A stretch of 64,000 bases of DNA from Sternotherus odoratus (Eukaryota; Chordata; Testudines; Kinosternidae), in the NCBI GenBank assembly GCA_032164245.1, contig JAVMKO010000178.1:186001-250000 (forward strand), written 5' to 3'. Below are positions 30,201-40,636 of the stretch, piece by piece. The translations under genes were made by a program, and so were the position numbers. Position 1 is the stretch's first letter. Each line of letters starts with the position of its first letter. The notes beneath the pieces are model-generated. The model saw only the letters and a list, made by a program, of their open reading frames with translations. It was not told where the DNA came from and made no database searches.

Positions 30201-33200
30201 CCACCATAAACCTCCCCACCCCATGGAAACCCTCTACAGCCCCATAGATCCCCATAACTCCTATAGATCCCCCAGAACCTATAGAACCCAATAGGCCCCA
30301 GTTTGTGGGCTAGAGACCCCCCTGAACTCACATTGTCACCCCCCAAACCTCATAGACCCCTGAACTACCCCATAGACCCGATCCCATAGGGCAGAGACCC
30401 CCTCAAACTCCATAGACCCCTGTACTACCCCATAGACCCGATCCCATAGGGCAGAGACCCCCTCAAACTCCATAGACCTGGTCCCATGGGTCCAAGCCCC
30501 CCCAAATGCCCATTAACCCCCCAACTCCCATAGACCTGGCCCCGTAGCATGGAGATCCCCAAAACCCCATAGTTGCCCCTTAAAACCAATAGAACCTGAT
30601 GCCCCATAAACATCCTTGCCTCTCCTATGGACCCGGCCCTGTAGGGCAGTGATCCCAGAACCCCATTAACTCCCCTTGCTCTCCAAACCCCATAGAGCTC
30701 CCCCATAGAGTGGACCCCACAAACCTCCATAGACCCAGCCCCATAGAGACACGCCCCAAAGCCCCCTAGATTGCTATAGCCTCCTAACCCCCGTTGATCT
30801 AGCAGTGTAAGATAGACACCCCACACTGGGTCATTGTGGGGTTCATGGGACTCTACCCTATAGGTCGGGCTCTATGGGTACGTGTCAGTGCAAAGGGGTA
30901 TCTGCCCGGTGGGCACCTCCCTCGGAGATAGCTCGGCCCAGGTCTCACCTCTGGCTGTGTGTGGAAAACCGCCCTCATTAGGTTTCAGAGTTAACACCCA
31001 ATTGAGCTAAACGGGGCTGGGTCATGTATCTCTGGGGTCCATCTAGGAGTGAATTCATCACCGTTGGGTCTCCGGAAATAACCGGGTCCCGGATATAAAT
31101 TGGCCCAGGTCACACTGTGTGGCCGCAGAGTGGGCAGGAAATGCTGCCATCAGTAGGTTTCAGAGTCAACAGCCCACAGAACAAACTGGTCGCGGCACCC
31201 ATGTGTGCCAGTGATATTGAGAGGTACTCGCCCATCGGTAGGGGCCAGGATTAACGCGCCCATTGGTATCGCTGCCAGCAGGTCGTAGGCTGTTGTTCCA
31301 CACATCAGGCTAAAATGTGACATCAGTAGGGTTCAGAGTGAACACTGTTCCTGGGGGTGTCTCTAGCACAGCTGTTCTTTAGGCTGGACTCACCGTCCCT
31401 GTCAATAGAGTTGAGAGTTAATGCTGCGTGAGCGGCTGCAGGTCCCGTTTCCCTCCGAGCTGGAACCTGCCATCTGTAGGGTTCAGAGTGAACACTGTTG
31501 TCGAGTGGGGCAGGGGGTTTGTCTAGCTCAGCTGTGGTCCTGCAGGCGGGGCTAACGTTCCCCATCAGTCAGGTTCAGGGTTAACACTGTGTGAGCGGCC
31601 GCAGGTCCCGTTTCCCTCTGAGCAGGAACCTGCCATCAGTAGGGTTCAGAGTGAAAACTCTTGTCGAGCGGGGCAGGGGGTGAGTCTAGCTCAGCTGTGG
31701 TCCTGCAGGCGGGGCTAACGTTCCCCATCAGTCAGGTTCAGAGTTAACACTGGGAGCGGCCGCAGGTCCCACCTCCCTCCAAGCTGGAACCTGCCATCAG
31801 TAGGGTTCAGAGTGAACACTTGTCGAGTGGGGCAGGGGGTTCATCTAGCTCAGCTGTGGTCCTGCAGGTGGGGCTAACATTCCCCATCAGTCAGGTTCAG
31901 AGTTAATGCTGTGTGAGCGGCCGCAGGTCCCGCCTCCCTCTGAGCTGGAACCTGCCATCAGTAGGGTTCAGAGTGAACGCTGCACCCAAGTTGGGCCCAG
32001 CGGCTGTGAACGGCTGAGGGTGGGAAGCGAGGCTCTCCCGGGGTGCGGGGGGGGGGAAGCGGGGGTCCTCGCCTGACCTGTCTCCCCTCTTCCCCCCCCC
32101 CCCCGTGCCCAGAGATCGTGCGGGCCATGACGTACGTCATCAACCAGGGCATGGCGATGTACTGGGGCACCTCCCGCTGGAGCGCCATGGAGATCATGGT
32201 GAGTGACCCGCCCGTCCCGGGAATTGGGGGGTTTGGGGGGGAAATGGGGTGCCCAGGCAGGGGGAGGCTTTCAGGGCCCCGTGCCTGGGAGAACGAAGCC
32301 GGGAGGGGTAGGGGGGGACTCCAGGGGATGCCCCCCCGGCCAGTCTCACCCCCCGTGCCCCCCAAATGCCCGCAGGAGGCGTATTCGGTGGCGCGGCAGT
32401 TCAACCTGGTGCCGCCGGTCTGCGAACAGGCTGAGTATCACATGTTCCAGCGGGAGAAGGTGGAGTCCCAGCTCCCGGAGCTGTACCACAAGATCGGTGA
32501 GCGCTGGGGGGGGGGATCCACGGGGCGGGGTGTTGGGGTGGAGTGGGGGAGCTGGGGGTGGCGGGGATGTGTGGGGAGGGGAGAGGAGTGGGGAATCCAT
32601 GGGGCAGGGTGTTTGGGTGAAGCAGGGAGCTGGGGGTGGAAGGGATCTGTGGGGAGGGGAGTGGGGATCCATGGGGCAGGGTGTTGGGTGGAGTGGGGGA
32701 ACTGGGGGGGTGGGTGATGGAAGGAGGGGGATCCATGGGGCAGGGTGTTTGGGTGGAGTGGGGGAGCTGGGGGTGGCGGGGATGTGTGGGGAGGGGAGAG
32801 GAGTGGGGAATCCATGGGGCAGGGTGTTTGAGTGAAGCAGGGAGCTGGGGGTGGAAGGGATCTGTGGGGAGGGGAGTGGGGATCCATGGGGCAGGGTGTT
32901 GGGTGGAGTGGGGGAACTGGGGGGTGGGTGATGGAAGGAGGGGGATCCATGGGGCAGGGTGTTTGGGTGGAGTGGGGGAACTGAGGATGGAGGGGACCGG
33001 AGGGGAGGGGGGTGGGAATCCATGGGGCAGGGTGTTGGGGTGGAGTGGGGGAGCTGGGGGTGGACGGGAGAGGGGTGGGGGGATCCATGGGGCAGGGTGT
33101 TGGGATGGAGTGGAGGAGCTGGGGGTGCACAGGAGAGGGGTGGGGGGATCCATGGGGCAGGGTGTTGGGGTGGAGTGGGGGAGCTGGGGAGGGAGGGGAT

Positions 33201-34843
33201 CGGAGGGGAGGGGGGTGGGAATCCATGGGGCAGGGTGTTGGGGTGGAGGGGATCTGTGGGGAGGGGGGTGGGGATCCATGGGGCAGGCTGTTGGGGTGGA
33301 GTGGGGGAGCTGGGGAGGGAGGGGATCTGTGGGGCAGGGGCTAAGGGGGAGGGGATGAGGATGGGGGGGATCTGTGGGGTGCAGGGGGAGTCTGGGGGGG
33401 GCTCATCCCTCTGTCCCACCCCCCAGGTGTGGGCGCTGTTACCTGGTCCCCCCTCGCCTGCGGCCTCATCACCGGCAAGTATGAGGAGCGGGTCCCCGAA
33501 AACTGCCGGGCCACTATCAAGGTACGGGGGGACCCCGCGTCCCCCTGGGATCCCCCCACCCCCCTGGGACTCCCCATGCCCCTCCTGTGCCCCCTCACCT
33601 CACTGGGACCCCCCACACTCCTCCCCATGCCCCCATGCCCAGCTGGGGCCTCCCACCCCCGTCCGTGCCTGTCTCCCCCCAGTGTCCCCTGGTGGCCCTG
33701 CGCCCCCACATGGGTTCCCTCTGCCCTTCCCCCCCAGCACCCTCTCTGCCCCCCTGTCCCCTGACCCACACTCCTGGCACCCCCTGATGCCCTGTACCCC
33801 CCCCATGCCCTGCTGGGACCCCCACCCCCGTCCATGCCTGTCTCCCCCCAGTGTCCCCTGGTGGCCCTGCACCCCCACATGGGCTCCCTCTGCCCTTCCC
33901 CCCCCGTCCCGACCCGCACCCCCTGTGCCCCCCCCGGCACCCCGTGACCCCTTGTGCCCCCCCATGCCCTGCTGGACCCCCACCCCTGTCCGTGCCTGGT
34001 GGCCCTGCGTCCCCACTTGGGATCACTCTGCCCCTCCGTCCCCTGACCCCTTCATACATTATTACAAGACCTTCCCCCATCCCCCTTCCCCCCCATCCCC
34101 CTGACCCCCACCCCCGGCACCCCGTGACCCTGTGTCCCCCCCAGGGCTACCAGTGGCTGAAGGAGAAGCTGCAGAGCGAGGACGGGCGGAGGCAACAGGC
34201 CAAGATCAAGGACCTGCAGCCCATGGCCGAGCGTCTGGGCTGCACCGTGGCGCAGCTGGCGATCGGTGAGGGGGGGCGGCACCGGGGGGGCGCTGTGGGG
34301 CGGGGGGCTCGGCAGGGGGCGCTCTCCCCTGGTGGGAGGGGCTGGTCCCAGGGTGGCACTGGGGGGCGGGGGATGGGAGGCCCAGCAGGGGGCGTTCCCC
34401 CCCCGGGGGCAAGGAGGACTGACACCCCCCCCGCAACCCCCGGCCCCCGTCTCTGCCCCACAGCCTGGTGCCTGCGCTCCGAGGGCGTCAGCTCCGTCCT
34501 GCTGGGGGTCTCCAGCGCCGAGCAGCTGATCGAGAACCTGGGCGCCATCCAGGTGAGCCCCCCCAGCTCTGGGGGGAGGGACTAGTGGTTAGAGCGGGGG
34601 GGGGGGGGGGCTGGGAGCCAGGACTCCTGGGTTCTCTCCCCGGCTCTGGGAGGGGAGTGGGGGCTCGTGGATTAGAGCGGGGGGGGGGCTGGGAGCCAGG
34701 ACTCCTGGGTTCTCTCCCGGGGGTCCCCCCTCTACCCCCCCCTCTCTCGGCAGGTGCTGGCCCAGCTGACCCCGCCCGTCATCCAGGAAATCGACGCCCT
34801 CCTGGGCAACAAGCCCAATACGAAGAAAGAGTCCCGGGCGTAG
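27219..34843 (+). CDS. KCNAB3: KCNAB3, voltage-gated K+ channel subunit beta-3 (14 coding exons)
   Basis: Cytoplasmic Kv1-channel beta subunit with an aldo-keto reductase fold that binds NADPH and modulates gating and trafficking. Coding exons: 27219-27451, 28373-28416, 28535-28572, 28674-28753, 29007-29051, 29175-29219, 29442-29485, 29843-29929, 32113-32198, 32376-32496, 33427-33521, 34145-34265, 34464-34552, 34754-34843. All introns are GT-AG and all phases join, giving 1218 nt or 405 aa (human about 404). The N-terminus [20 protein letters not shown] is the beta-1.1/beta-3 type inactivation peptide. The AKR tetrad is intact: D123 and Y128 in [10 protein letters not shown]156 in TTKIYWGG, N196 in [17 protein letters not shown] and [12 protein letters not shown] are cofactor-binding segments. 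The ending [14 protein letters not shown] fits beta-3 rather than beta-1 or beta-2. Introns hold several tandem repeats. No clear AATAAA follows within 500 nt. Confidence 0.97.
27626..27800 (+). repeat. MIR-like SINE with core and tail, KCNAB3 intron 1
   Basis: The head units 'ggactcctgggttctctccc' and 'gttagagcaggggggctgga' are followed by 'agctgtgtgatctctggcac' and 'cagtgcctcggtttcccct', the MIR core and tail. This copy ties the abundant 75-bp unit to a CORE-SINE ancestor. Confidence 0.7.
27930..28318 (-). repeat. 60-bp GC-rich tandem array in KCNAB3 intron 1
   Basis: Six to seven copies of a 60-bp unit: 'gagatgcgcccacctctggg', 'gcggggcggcgggtgacccg', 'gggacccctcgcccggcgct'. Units are more than 90 percent alike and CpG-rich. 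The same unit occurs in the opposite orientation at 35956 and 37258. It ends about 50 bp before exon 2. Confidence 0.95.
28770..28952 (-). repeat. MIR-head units in KCNAB3 intron 4
   Basis: Two to three inverted 75-bp units fill most of this short intron, starting about 20 bp after the donor at 28754. Confidence 0.8.
30147..30182 (+). other. Candidate 36-nt cassette exon of KCNAB3
   Basis: Between the exon ending PME (29929) and the exon starting EIVRAM (32113), a strong acceptor ('ctgcttccccccgcag') precedes AG+CAT GAC CCC AAC..., and 'gaag|gtactg' follows. At 36 nt and phase 1-1 it would insert [12 protein letters not shown] in frame, giving [20 protein letters not shown]. Known vertebrate beta subunits run PMEE directly into (I/T)VRAM, so the insert would be new. 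It falls after the loop bearing the tetrad Asn. Splicing is inferred from sites and phase only. Confidence 0.35.
30240..30830 (+). repeat. Tandem 'ccccatagaccc' repeat in KCNAB3 intron 8
   Basis: Degenerate units of about 60 bp with 'cccatagacccgatcccata' and 'gggcagagaccccctcaaac'. Two neighbouring units (30354-30413 and 30414-30473) are nearly identical. No coding signal. Confidence 0.75.
31320..31990 (+). repeat. About 150-bp tandem repeat in KCNAB3 intron 8
   Basis: Four to five units bearing 'catcagtagggttcagagtg', 'tctagctcagctgtggtcct', 'gcaggcggggctaacgttcc' and 'gagcggccgcaggtcccg'. An older, more diverged series of the same wording starts near 30960. The array ends about 120 bp before exon 9. 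Confidence 0.8.
32500..33360 (+). repeat. G-rich minisatellite in KCNAB3 intron 10
   Basis: About twelve units of 60-100 bp built from 'ggatccatggggcagggtgt', 'gtggagtgggggagctgggg' and 'gatctgtggggagggg'. Some units form higher-order pairs of about 240 bp (32590-32830 versus 32830-33000). The frames it opens on both strands are not genes. Confidence 0.9.
33540..34135 (+). repeat. C-rich tandem repeat in KCNAB3 intron 11
   Basis: Units of about 150 bp with 'cccctggtggccctgc', 'ccccacatgggttccctctg' and 'gcccttcccccccag'. Internal CAG-ended pyrimidine tracts mimic acceptor sites, but nothing between them reads as a conserved exon. Confidence 0.75.
34560..34725 (+). repeat. MIR-head units in the last KCNAB3 intron
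   Basis: Two 75-bp units in + orientation, from 'actagtggttagagcggggg' to 'cctgggttctctcc', occupying almost the whole intron between the last two coding exons. Confidence 0.8.
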
Positions 34844-35955
34844 GGACACGGCGGCGCCCGGGACTGTGCACGGCCTTGTCCCCTCCCGGACTGCGTATCC
34901 CTCCGCCCAGCGCTCTGGAGAGGAGGAGCCGCTTCACGCATGACCCAAGACTCCACCCCTGTATCCCTCCGCGGCCAGGGGGCGGGGCCAGATCACTCCG
35001 CCCCCCTCGCCTGCTGCTTCGACCTATCCCTGCGGCCGGCATGAGCCAGGGTATTGGCGGGCGGGAGGCCCCGCCCTTCCCACCAGCTTCCGTGCCGGAT
35101 CTCGCCGGCCGCTTCGCCGCCCGCCGGATCCCTTCTCCCGTTTTTAAAGGGACAGGACACCCCCCTCGTACTGGGGGGGTTCGTTGAACGATCTAACGAA
35201 TCCCACGTTAATTAGCCCCCATTGCCCCCCCCGGCCTCACTGGCGGCCTCCACTGGTTGAGCCGGGTTTTTTTTGGGGGGGGGGATATGGGGACCCTGTG
35301 GGAGCCAGGAGCGGGGGCTACACAGGGCGGGGGGGACCCCAATCAGGAGCAAAGGTGGGGGGGACCATAAGGGATAGATCCCGGGGGGGCAGCCAACAGG
35401 GGGGGCATTTCAGGTTTTCCCTGCACCCCCCCCCCACCATTAGCTCCCGTGTGGCCCTGGGACTCCCCCCTTCCAGCTGGCTGCTCCCCCGGGAATTTCT
35501 GGCAGGGGAACTATTTTTCTCCCCCGCCCCCATTTTGGCGGAAGGATATTGATCAAATCCTGCCCCCCCCGGGACTTGTTTCTTTCTCTGCTTTCAGTGG
35601 GGGGGGGGAACCCCACAACCCAGCGATCTTCCAGCCTGCTCTTCCTATAGCAATAATGCTCCAGCCGGGGGGGGTCAGGGATGTGGGGGGGCTGTGAGCC
35701 CCCCCAATTCAGGAATCCCCCCCCCTGCTTTCGCACAATCCTGGCTTCTGATTGGCCGGCCGCCGGCAGACCCGTGGTGGCGGGATTGGTGGAGTTGGTA
35801 CAGAAAGGAGAGCAGAGCTTCCCCTTCTCGCGCTGGGGGGGGTTTTCTTTCTGGGGGGGGCTGCAGCGGGGGCGATGGGGACCCAGGAGTCCGGGACAAA
35901 GTCTCTGCTCCCCCCGCCTCACGTGCTCAAGGTGTTGCGTTCGGCTGCCAGGACT
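34844..35955 (+). other. KCNAB3 3' flank / presumed 3' UTR
   Basis: GC-rich sequence after the KCNAB3 stop, changing to C- and G-run-rich DNA after 35.2 kb. No AATAAA is obvious in the first 500 nt. No further gene was recognised. Confidence 0.4.
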
Positions 35956-36230
35956 CGCGCCCCAGAGGTGGGCGCATCTCAGCGCCGGGCGAGGGGTCCC
36001 CGGGTCCCGTCCCGCCCCAGAGGTGAGCGCATCTCAGCGCCGGGCGAGGGGTCCCCGGGTCACCCACCGCCCCGCCCCAGAGGTGGGCGCATCTCAGGAC
36101 CGGGCGAGGGGTCCCCGGGTCCCGTCCCGCCCCAGAGGTGGGCGCATCTCAGCGCCGGGCAAGGGGTCCCCAGGTCACCTGCCAGCCCCAGAGGTGGGCG
36201 CATCTCCGCACCGGGTGAGGGGTCTCGCTG
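35956..36230 (+). repeat. 60-bp GC-rich tandem array, second site
   Basis: Four to five copies of the unit seen at 27930, in the opposite orientation ('cagaggtgggcgcatctcag', 'cgccgggcgaggggtccccg', 'ggtc'). Copies are slightly shorter where 'accgccccg' is missing. Confidence 0.9.
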
Positions 36231-36435
36231 TAACTCTACCTGTAACGGAGCCAGGCCCCGGCTCCCTCGGGGCTGCTCCCATGGGGGACACCCCCCCCCC
36301 TTCTGACCCGGGGTCCGGGTACGGTTCCCTCCCCTCCCCCAACTGGGCTAGTTTTCGCAGCCCCTGGGTGACCCTGCGATGCACCTCAACAGCCAGGAGG
36401 GGGTGTGATTTCCTTAGCAGTTGGGTTTAAGACTG

Positions 36436-36800
36436 GGGGGGGGGGGGCTAGAGCAGGGGGGAGTGGGAGCCAGGACTCCTGGGTTCTCTCCCCGGCTCTG
36501 GGAGGGGAGTGGGGGCTGGTGGGTTAGAGCAGGGGGGGCTGGGAGCCAGGACTCCTGGGTTGTCTCCCCGGCTCTGGGAGGTGAGTGGGGGCTGGTGGGT
36601 TAGAGCAGGGGGGGCTGGGAGCCAGGACTCCTGGGTTCTCTCCCGGCTCTGGAAGGGGAGTGGGGGCTGGTGGGTTAGAGCAGGGGGGGCTGGGAGCCAG
36701 GACTCCTGGGTTCTCTCCCGGGCTCTGGGAGGGGAGTGGGGGCTGGTGGGTTAGAGCAGGGGGGCGGGGAGCCAGGACGCCTGGGTTCTCTCCCCAGCCG
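36436..36800 (+). repeat. MIR-head tandem array
   Basis: About five 75-bp units in + orientation, directly following a run of G at 36437-36448. Confidence 0.85.
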
Positions 36801-37257
36801 ATGTAGTCTGTGACCTTCGCTGTGTTCTCCGCTGCAGGTTCTGCGGCAGGAGGGATTTTTTTGTCCCCTTTTTCCGCAGCGGAGCGTGAAAGGAGATTGG
36901 AATAGTCCTGAAATATCTGTGGGGAGGGAGTGGGGGACACCGGGGGGGGGGGCAGGGGCCTGAGGGTCGGGAGTGGGGGGCACCGGCAGAGCTGGAGGGT
37001 GGGGGACCCGGGGCTGAGTCTATTTCAGGGCGACGCCTCCCCTCCCCCATGATGTGGTGCATTGCAGGGCGGTGGGGGGCTCCCCCTCACCCCACACAAT
37101 CCCCCCCCAGCCCTAGTGATCTCTGGGGTGCGGCTGCGGACGCTTTGCTCTCGTTCCGGATTGAGATGTAAAAAAGGAAAATAATAAATCAGGCAAGTCA
37201 GCAACTGCGACTGGTGCCACCGGCCGTCTTCCAGCCAGGGGGCAGCGAAGTTATGGG
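36801..37257 (+). other. Unassigned sequence between two arrays
   Basis: Contains 'aaaggaaaataataaatcag' near 37174-37193, with an AATAAA at 37185. This could serve as a distal KCNAB3 poly(A) signal, though it lies 2.3 kb from the stop. Nothing else recognised. Confidence 0.3.
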
Positions 37258-37505
37258 GCTGGGCGAGGGGTCCCCAGATCACCCGCCGCCCCGCCCCAGA
37301 GGTGGGCGCATCTCGGCACCGGGCGAGGGGTCCCCGGGTCACCCGCCGCCCCGCCCCAGAGGTGGGCGCATCTCAGCGCCGGGCGAGGGGTCCCCGGGTC
37401 TCCCACCGTCCCGCCCCAGAGGTGGGCGCATCTCGGCACCGGGTGAGGGGTCCCTGGGTCCCCCGCCACCCTGCCCCAGAGGTGGGCGCATCTCTGCACC
37501 GGGGA
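37258..37505 (+). repeat. 60-bp GC-rich tandem array, third site
   Basis: Four copies of the unit at 27930, same orientation as at 35956, each with 'ccgccccagaggtgggcgca' and 'gggcgaggggtccc'. Confidence 0.9.
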
Positions 37506-37669
37506 TAGTACGAGGCCGACGTGAGGCCAGGGACGGACGTTGGCAGGGGGCCCGGCACCTGGAAAAGTCCCCGGAGAGTCGCTGACTCATCGGGGGGAGA
37601 GTCACACGGGGGGGTGGCCCCGGGCCAGTGCGTTTCCGGGGGCTTCCCGGCTCCGGGAGGAAGGGCGTG

Positions 37670-38160
37670 TGGCTGGGAGCCAGGACTCCTGGGTTCTCTC
37701 CCCGGCTCTGGGAGGGGAGTGGGGGCTGGTGGGTTAGAGCAGGGTGACTGGGAGCCAGGACTCCTGGGTTCTCTCCCCGGCTCTGGGAGGAGAGTGGGGG
37801 CTGGTGGTTTAGAGCAGGGGGGGGCTGGGAGCCAGGACTCCTGGGTTCTCGCCCCGGCTCTGGGAGCGGAGTGGGGGCTGGTGGGTTAGAGCAGGGTGGC
37901 TGGGAGCCAGGACTCCTGGGTTCTCTCCTGGCTCTGGGAGCGGAGTGGGGGCTGGTGGGTTAGAGCAGGGGAGGCTGGGAGCCCGGACTCCTGGGTTCTC
38001 GCCCCGGCTCTGGGAGCGGAGTGGGGGCTGGTGGGTTAGAGCAGGGGGGGCTGGGAGCCAGGACTCCTGGGTTCTCTCCCCGGCTCTGGGAGGGGAGTGG
38101 GGGCTGGTGGGTTAGAGCAGCGGGGGCTGGGAGCCAGGACTCCTGAGTTCTCTCCCAGTG
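37670..38160 (+). repeat. MIR-head tandem array
   Basis: Six to seven 75-bp units in + orientation, including variants with 'ctctgggagcggagtggggg'. Confidence 0.85.
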
Positions 38161-38289
38161 TTGGGAGGGGCCCCAAACACCCCAATGTCCGGTCGTTTCT
38201 CTGCTACAGAACTGAGTTCAGCTCAGGCCAATAACTCGGAGAATAACGGAGGGACAAAATATTTAACCCATGAACCCAGTCAGCCTCTT

Positions 38290-38905
38290 ATTCACTCCGG
38301 AGTCAATCCGGAGTCACTCCACAAGACTCAATGGACCAATCCCTCTACTCGTGCACTCTGGAGTCACTCCACTGGAGCCAATGGGCCGATCCCTCCACTT
38401 GCATACTCTGGAGTCAATCCGGAGTCACTCCATAGCAGACAATGGACCGATTTCTCCCCTCCGTGAATCCGGAGTCACTCCACAGGAGTCAATGGACCAA
38501 TCCCTCTACTCGCGCACTCTGGAGTCAATCCGGAGTCACTCCATAGCAGACAATGGACTGATTTCTCCCCTCCGTGAATCCGGAGTCACTCCACAGGAGT
38601 CAATGGACCAATCCCTCTACTCACGCACTCTGGAGTCAATCCGGAGCCACTCTACTGGAGCCAGTGGACCAATCCCTCTACTCACGCAGTCTGGAGTCAA
38701 TCCGGAGTCACTCCCTAGTAGTCAATGGGCCAATCTCTCCCCTCTGTCAAGCCGGAGTCACTCCACGGGAGTCAGTGGGCTTATCCCTCCACCCGCTCAC
38801 TCCAGAGTCAATCCGGAGTCACTCCACTGGAGTCACTGGGACAATCACCTTGCCTCCCCACCCCATTCCAGAGTCAATCTGGAGTCACTCCACATTTGCC
38901 CCATG
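38290..38905 (+). repeat. Minisatellite with GGAGTCACTCC core
   Basis: Units of about 47 bp, often paired as about 94 bp, with 'tctggagtcaatccggagtc', 'actccac' and 'tggaccaatccctctactc'. The core GGAGTCACTCC is a near-perfect palindrome and recurs at least ten times. Long + frames across it are by-products. Confidence 0.9.
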
Positions 38906-39960
38906 TGCTGGCAGCTCAAGAACAGGGACTGAACCATTGTGCCACGCTCCATATCAGCGCCCAACTCCCATGGGCCGGCCCGGCCCTGCCGCCTCCTCAC
39001 GCCTGCGGCCCAAACCCGCCCGATCACGCCCTGTCAGCTAATTGGCCTCTTCCTCTTTGCCCCCCCCGCCCGCTGGGGAGGTGCCACCCCGGTTACAGCC
39101 CTGCCGGGAAGGTGGCCGGACCGGCCCAGCCAGCTGCCGGGCCCCACAGTCATTGGCCGACACGTTTCGTGCCTCCTGAGCCGGGCGCGTGGGCATCACG
39201 CGCCGCCTGTGACCGAGGGAGGCTGGCCGGGCACGTGGCGGCTTTGATTTCCCGAGACCGGCGGGTGGGGCGGCGTGACTCAGTTTCCCCACCGCTTGGG
39301 CTAAATCTTTTGAGCTGGGGGGGGCAGGGCTGGCAGGGGCTGCGGGTTGGGGGTGCGGGGCACAGAGCTGGGGGGGGCAGGCCTGGGCTGGCAGGGGCTG
39401 CGGGTCGGGAGGGGCACCTTTCCGGGTTACAATCCCCCACTGCTGGCGCCGGATTGAGCAATGCCGGGAAAACCGGCTTCTGGTTTATGCAAATCCCCCG
39501 GGGGGGGGGGGAAGCTGGCACGGGGCCCCCGCCTCCCCGAGCCAGCCAGTCCCTGCCGTGGGGCCGGGTGGGAGCCTGGGGGGGGGACGGCCCGGTGCCC
39601 GCACCCCATCCCACAGAGGAGGGGGTTAAGAGCCGGGCCGTGGGGGGACCCCATTGGCTTTCTGGCCACCTGGTGTTTATTTACCCACCCGGGGCTGACT
39701 CGGGTGTGAGTCACAGGTCGGGACCCCGGCCAAGCGCGAGGGCGCAGGCCACCCGGGGGTCACGGGCACCTAGAGCCCCTCTGTAGCTCCCCCGATTCCC
39801 CGACACCCCCAGCCCAGAGACTCCAGTTCAACCCAGGCCGCCGGCAGCGAACGGGGTAGGCCGCGGTCCCTGACGGCCTGGGGGTGTCCCAAACCTGTTG
39901 CACCCCCAGACAGGCGGACAACAGGAAACCTGGCTGGTTGTAGGATGCAGGGAAGACAGG
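38906..39960. other. GC-rich non-repetitive spacer with possible regulatory sites
   Basis: No gene recognised. Notable are an exact octamer ATGCAAAT (39487-39494), 'gtgactcag' (39274-39282) and 'gctgactcgggtgtgagtca' (39692-39711), AP-1/MAF-like motifs. The relative lack of tandem repeats here is unusual for this island and could mark a regulatory element. Confidence 0.3.
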
Positions 39961-39964
39961 CGGA

Positions 39965-40265
39965 GACCGCAGGAGTCCTGGCTCCCAGCCCCCCCTGCTC
40001 TAACCCACCAGCCCCCACTCCCCTCCCAGAGCCGGGGAGAGAACCCAGGAGTCCTGGCTCCCAGCCCCCCCCCCCCCACTCTGACCCACCAGCCCCCCCC
40101 CCCACTCTGACCCACCAGCCCCCACTCCCCTCCAGAGCCGGGGAGAGAACCCAGGAGTCCTGCCTCCAAGCCCCCCCTGCTCTAACCCACCAGCCCCCAC
40201 TCCCCTCCCAGAGCCGGGAGAGAACCCAGGAGTCCGGGCCAGCCCCCCCTGCTCTAACCCACCAG
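39965..40265 (-). repeat. MIR-head tandem array, inverted orientation
   Basis: Three to four units on the minus strand, with long C runs ('cagcccccccccccccc') separating some. Confidence 0.8.
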
Positions 40266-40636
40266 GCCTGTCACCCGCAGGAAGAGCGAATGACGCACCA
40301 TCGGACCAGGCGCGTGGGGTGAGCTCACCCTACCCCCGGGGTGTCCCGCCTCTGCCTCTCCTCCGCCCCACGCGGCCACCTCTGGGGTGGGACGCAGAAC
40401 AGCCCCACAGCAACGCCGCCTAGGGACTCGCTGGCCCGGGACTGGTCTGCGGCCGCCTCTGGGGCAGGGGGGTCCCCAGGACGAGCCCTGAGCTGGATTG
40501 GAGGCTGAGGGGAGAGCGCAGTCCAGTGGCTGGGGCTCTGGGCGTGGGCCCCCGAGTCCATCCCCACCTCCCCCCGCGCCGTGCCTCAGTTTCCCCACCC
40601 AGCCTTTGACTGATTTTTCTCCGGCAGGCGCCCAGA

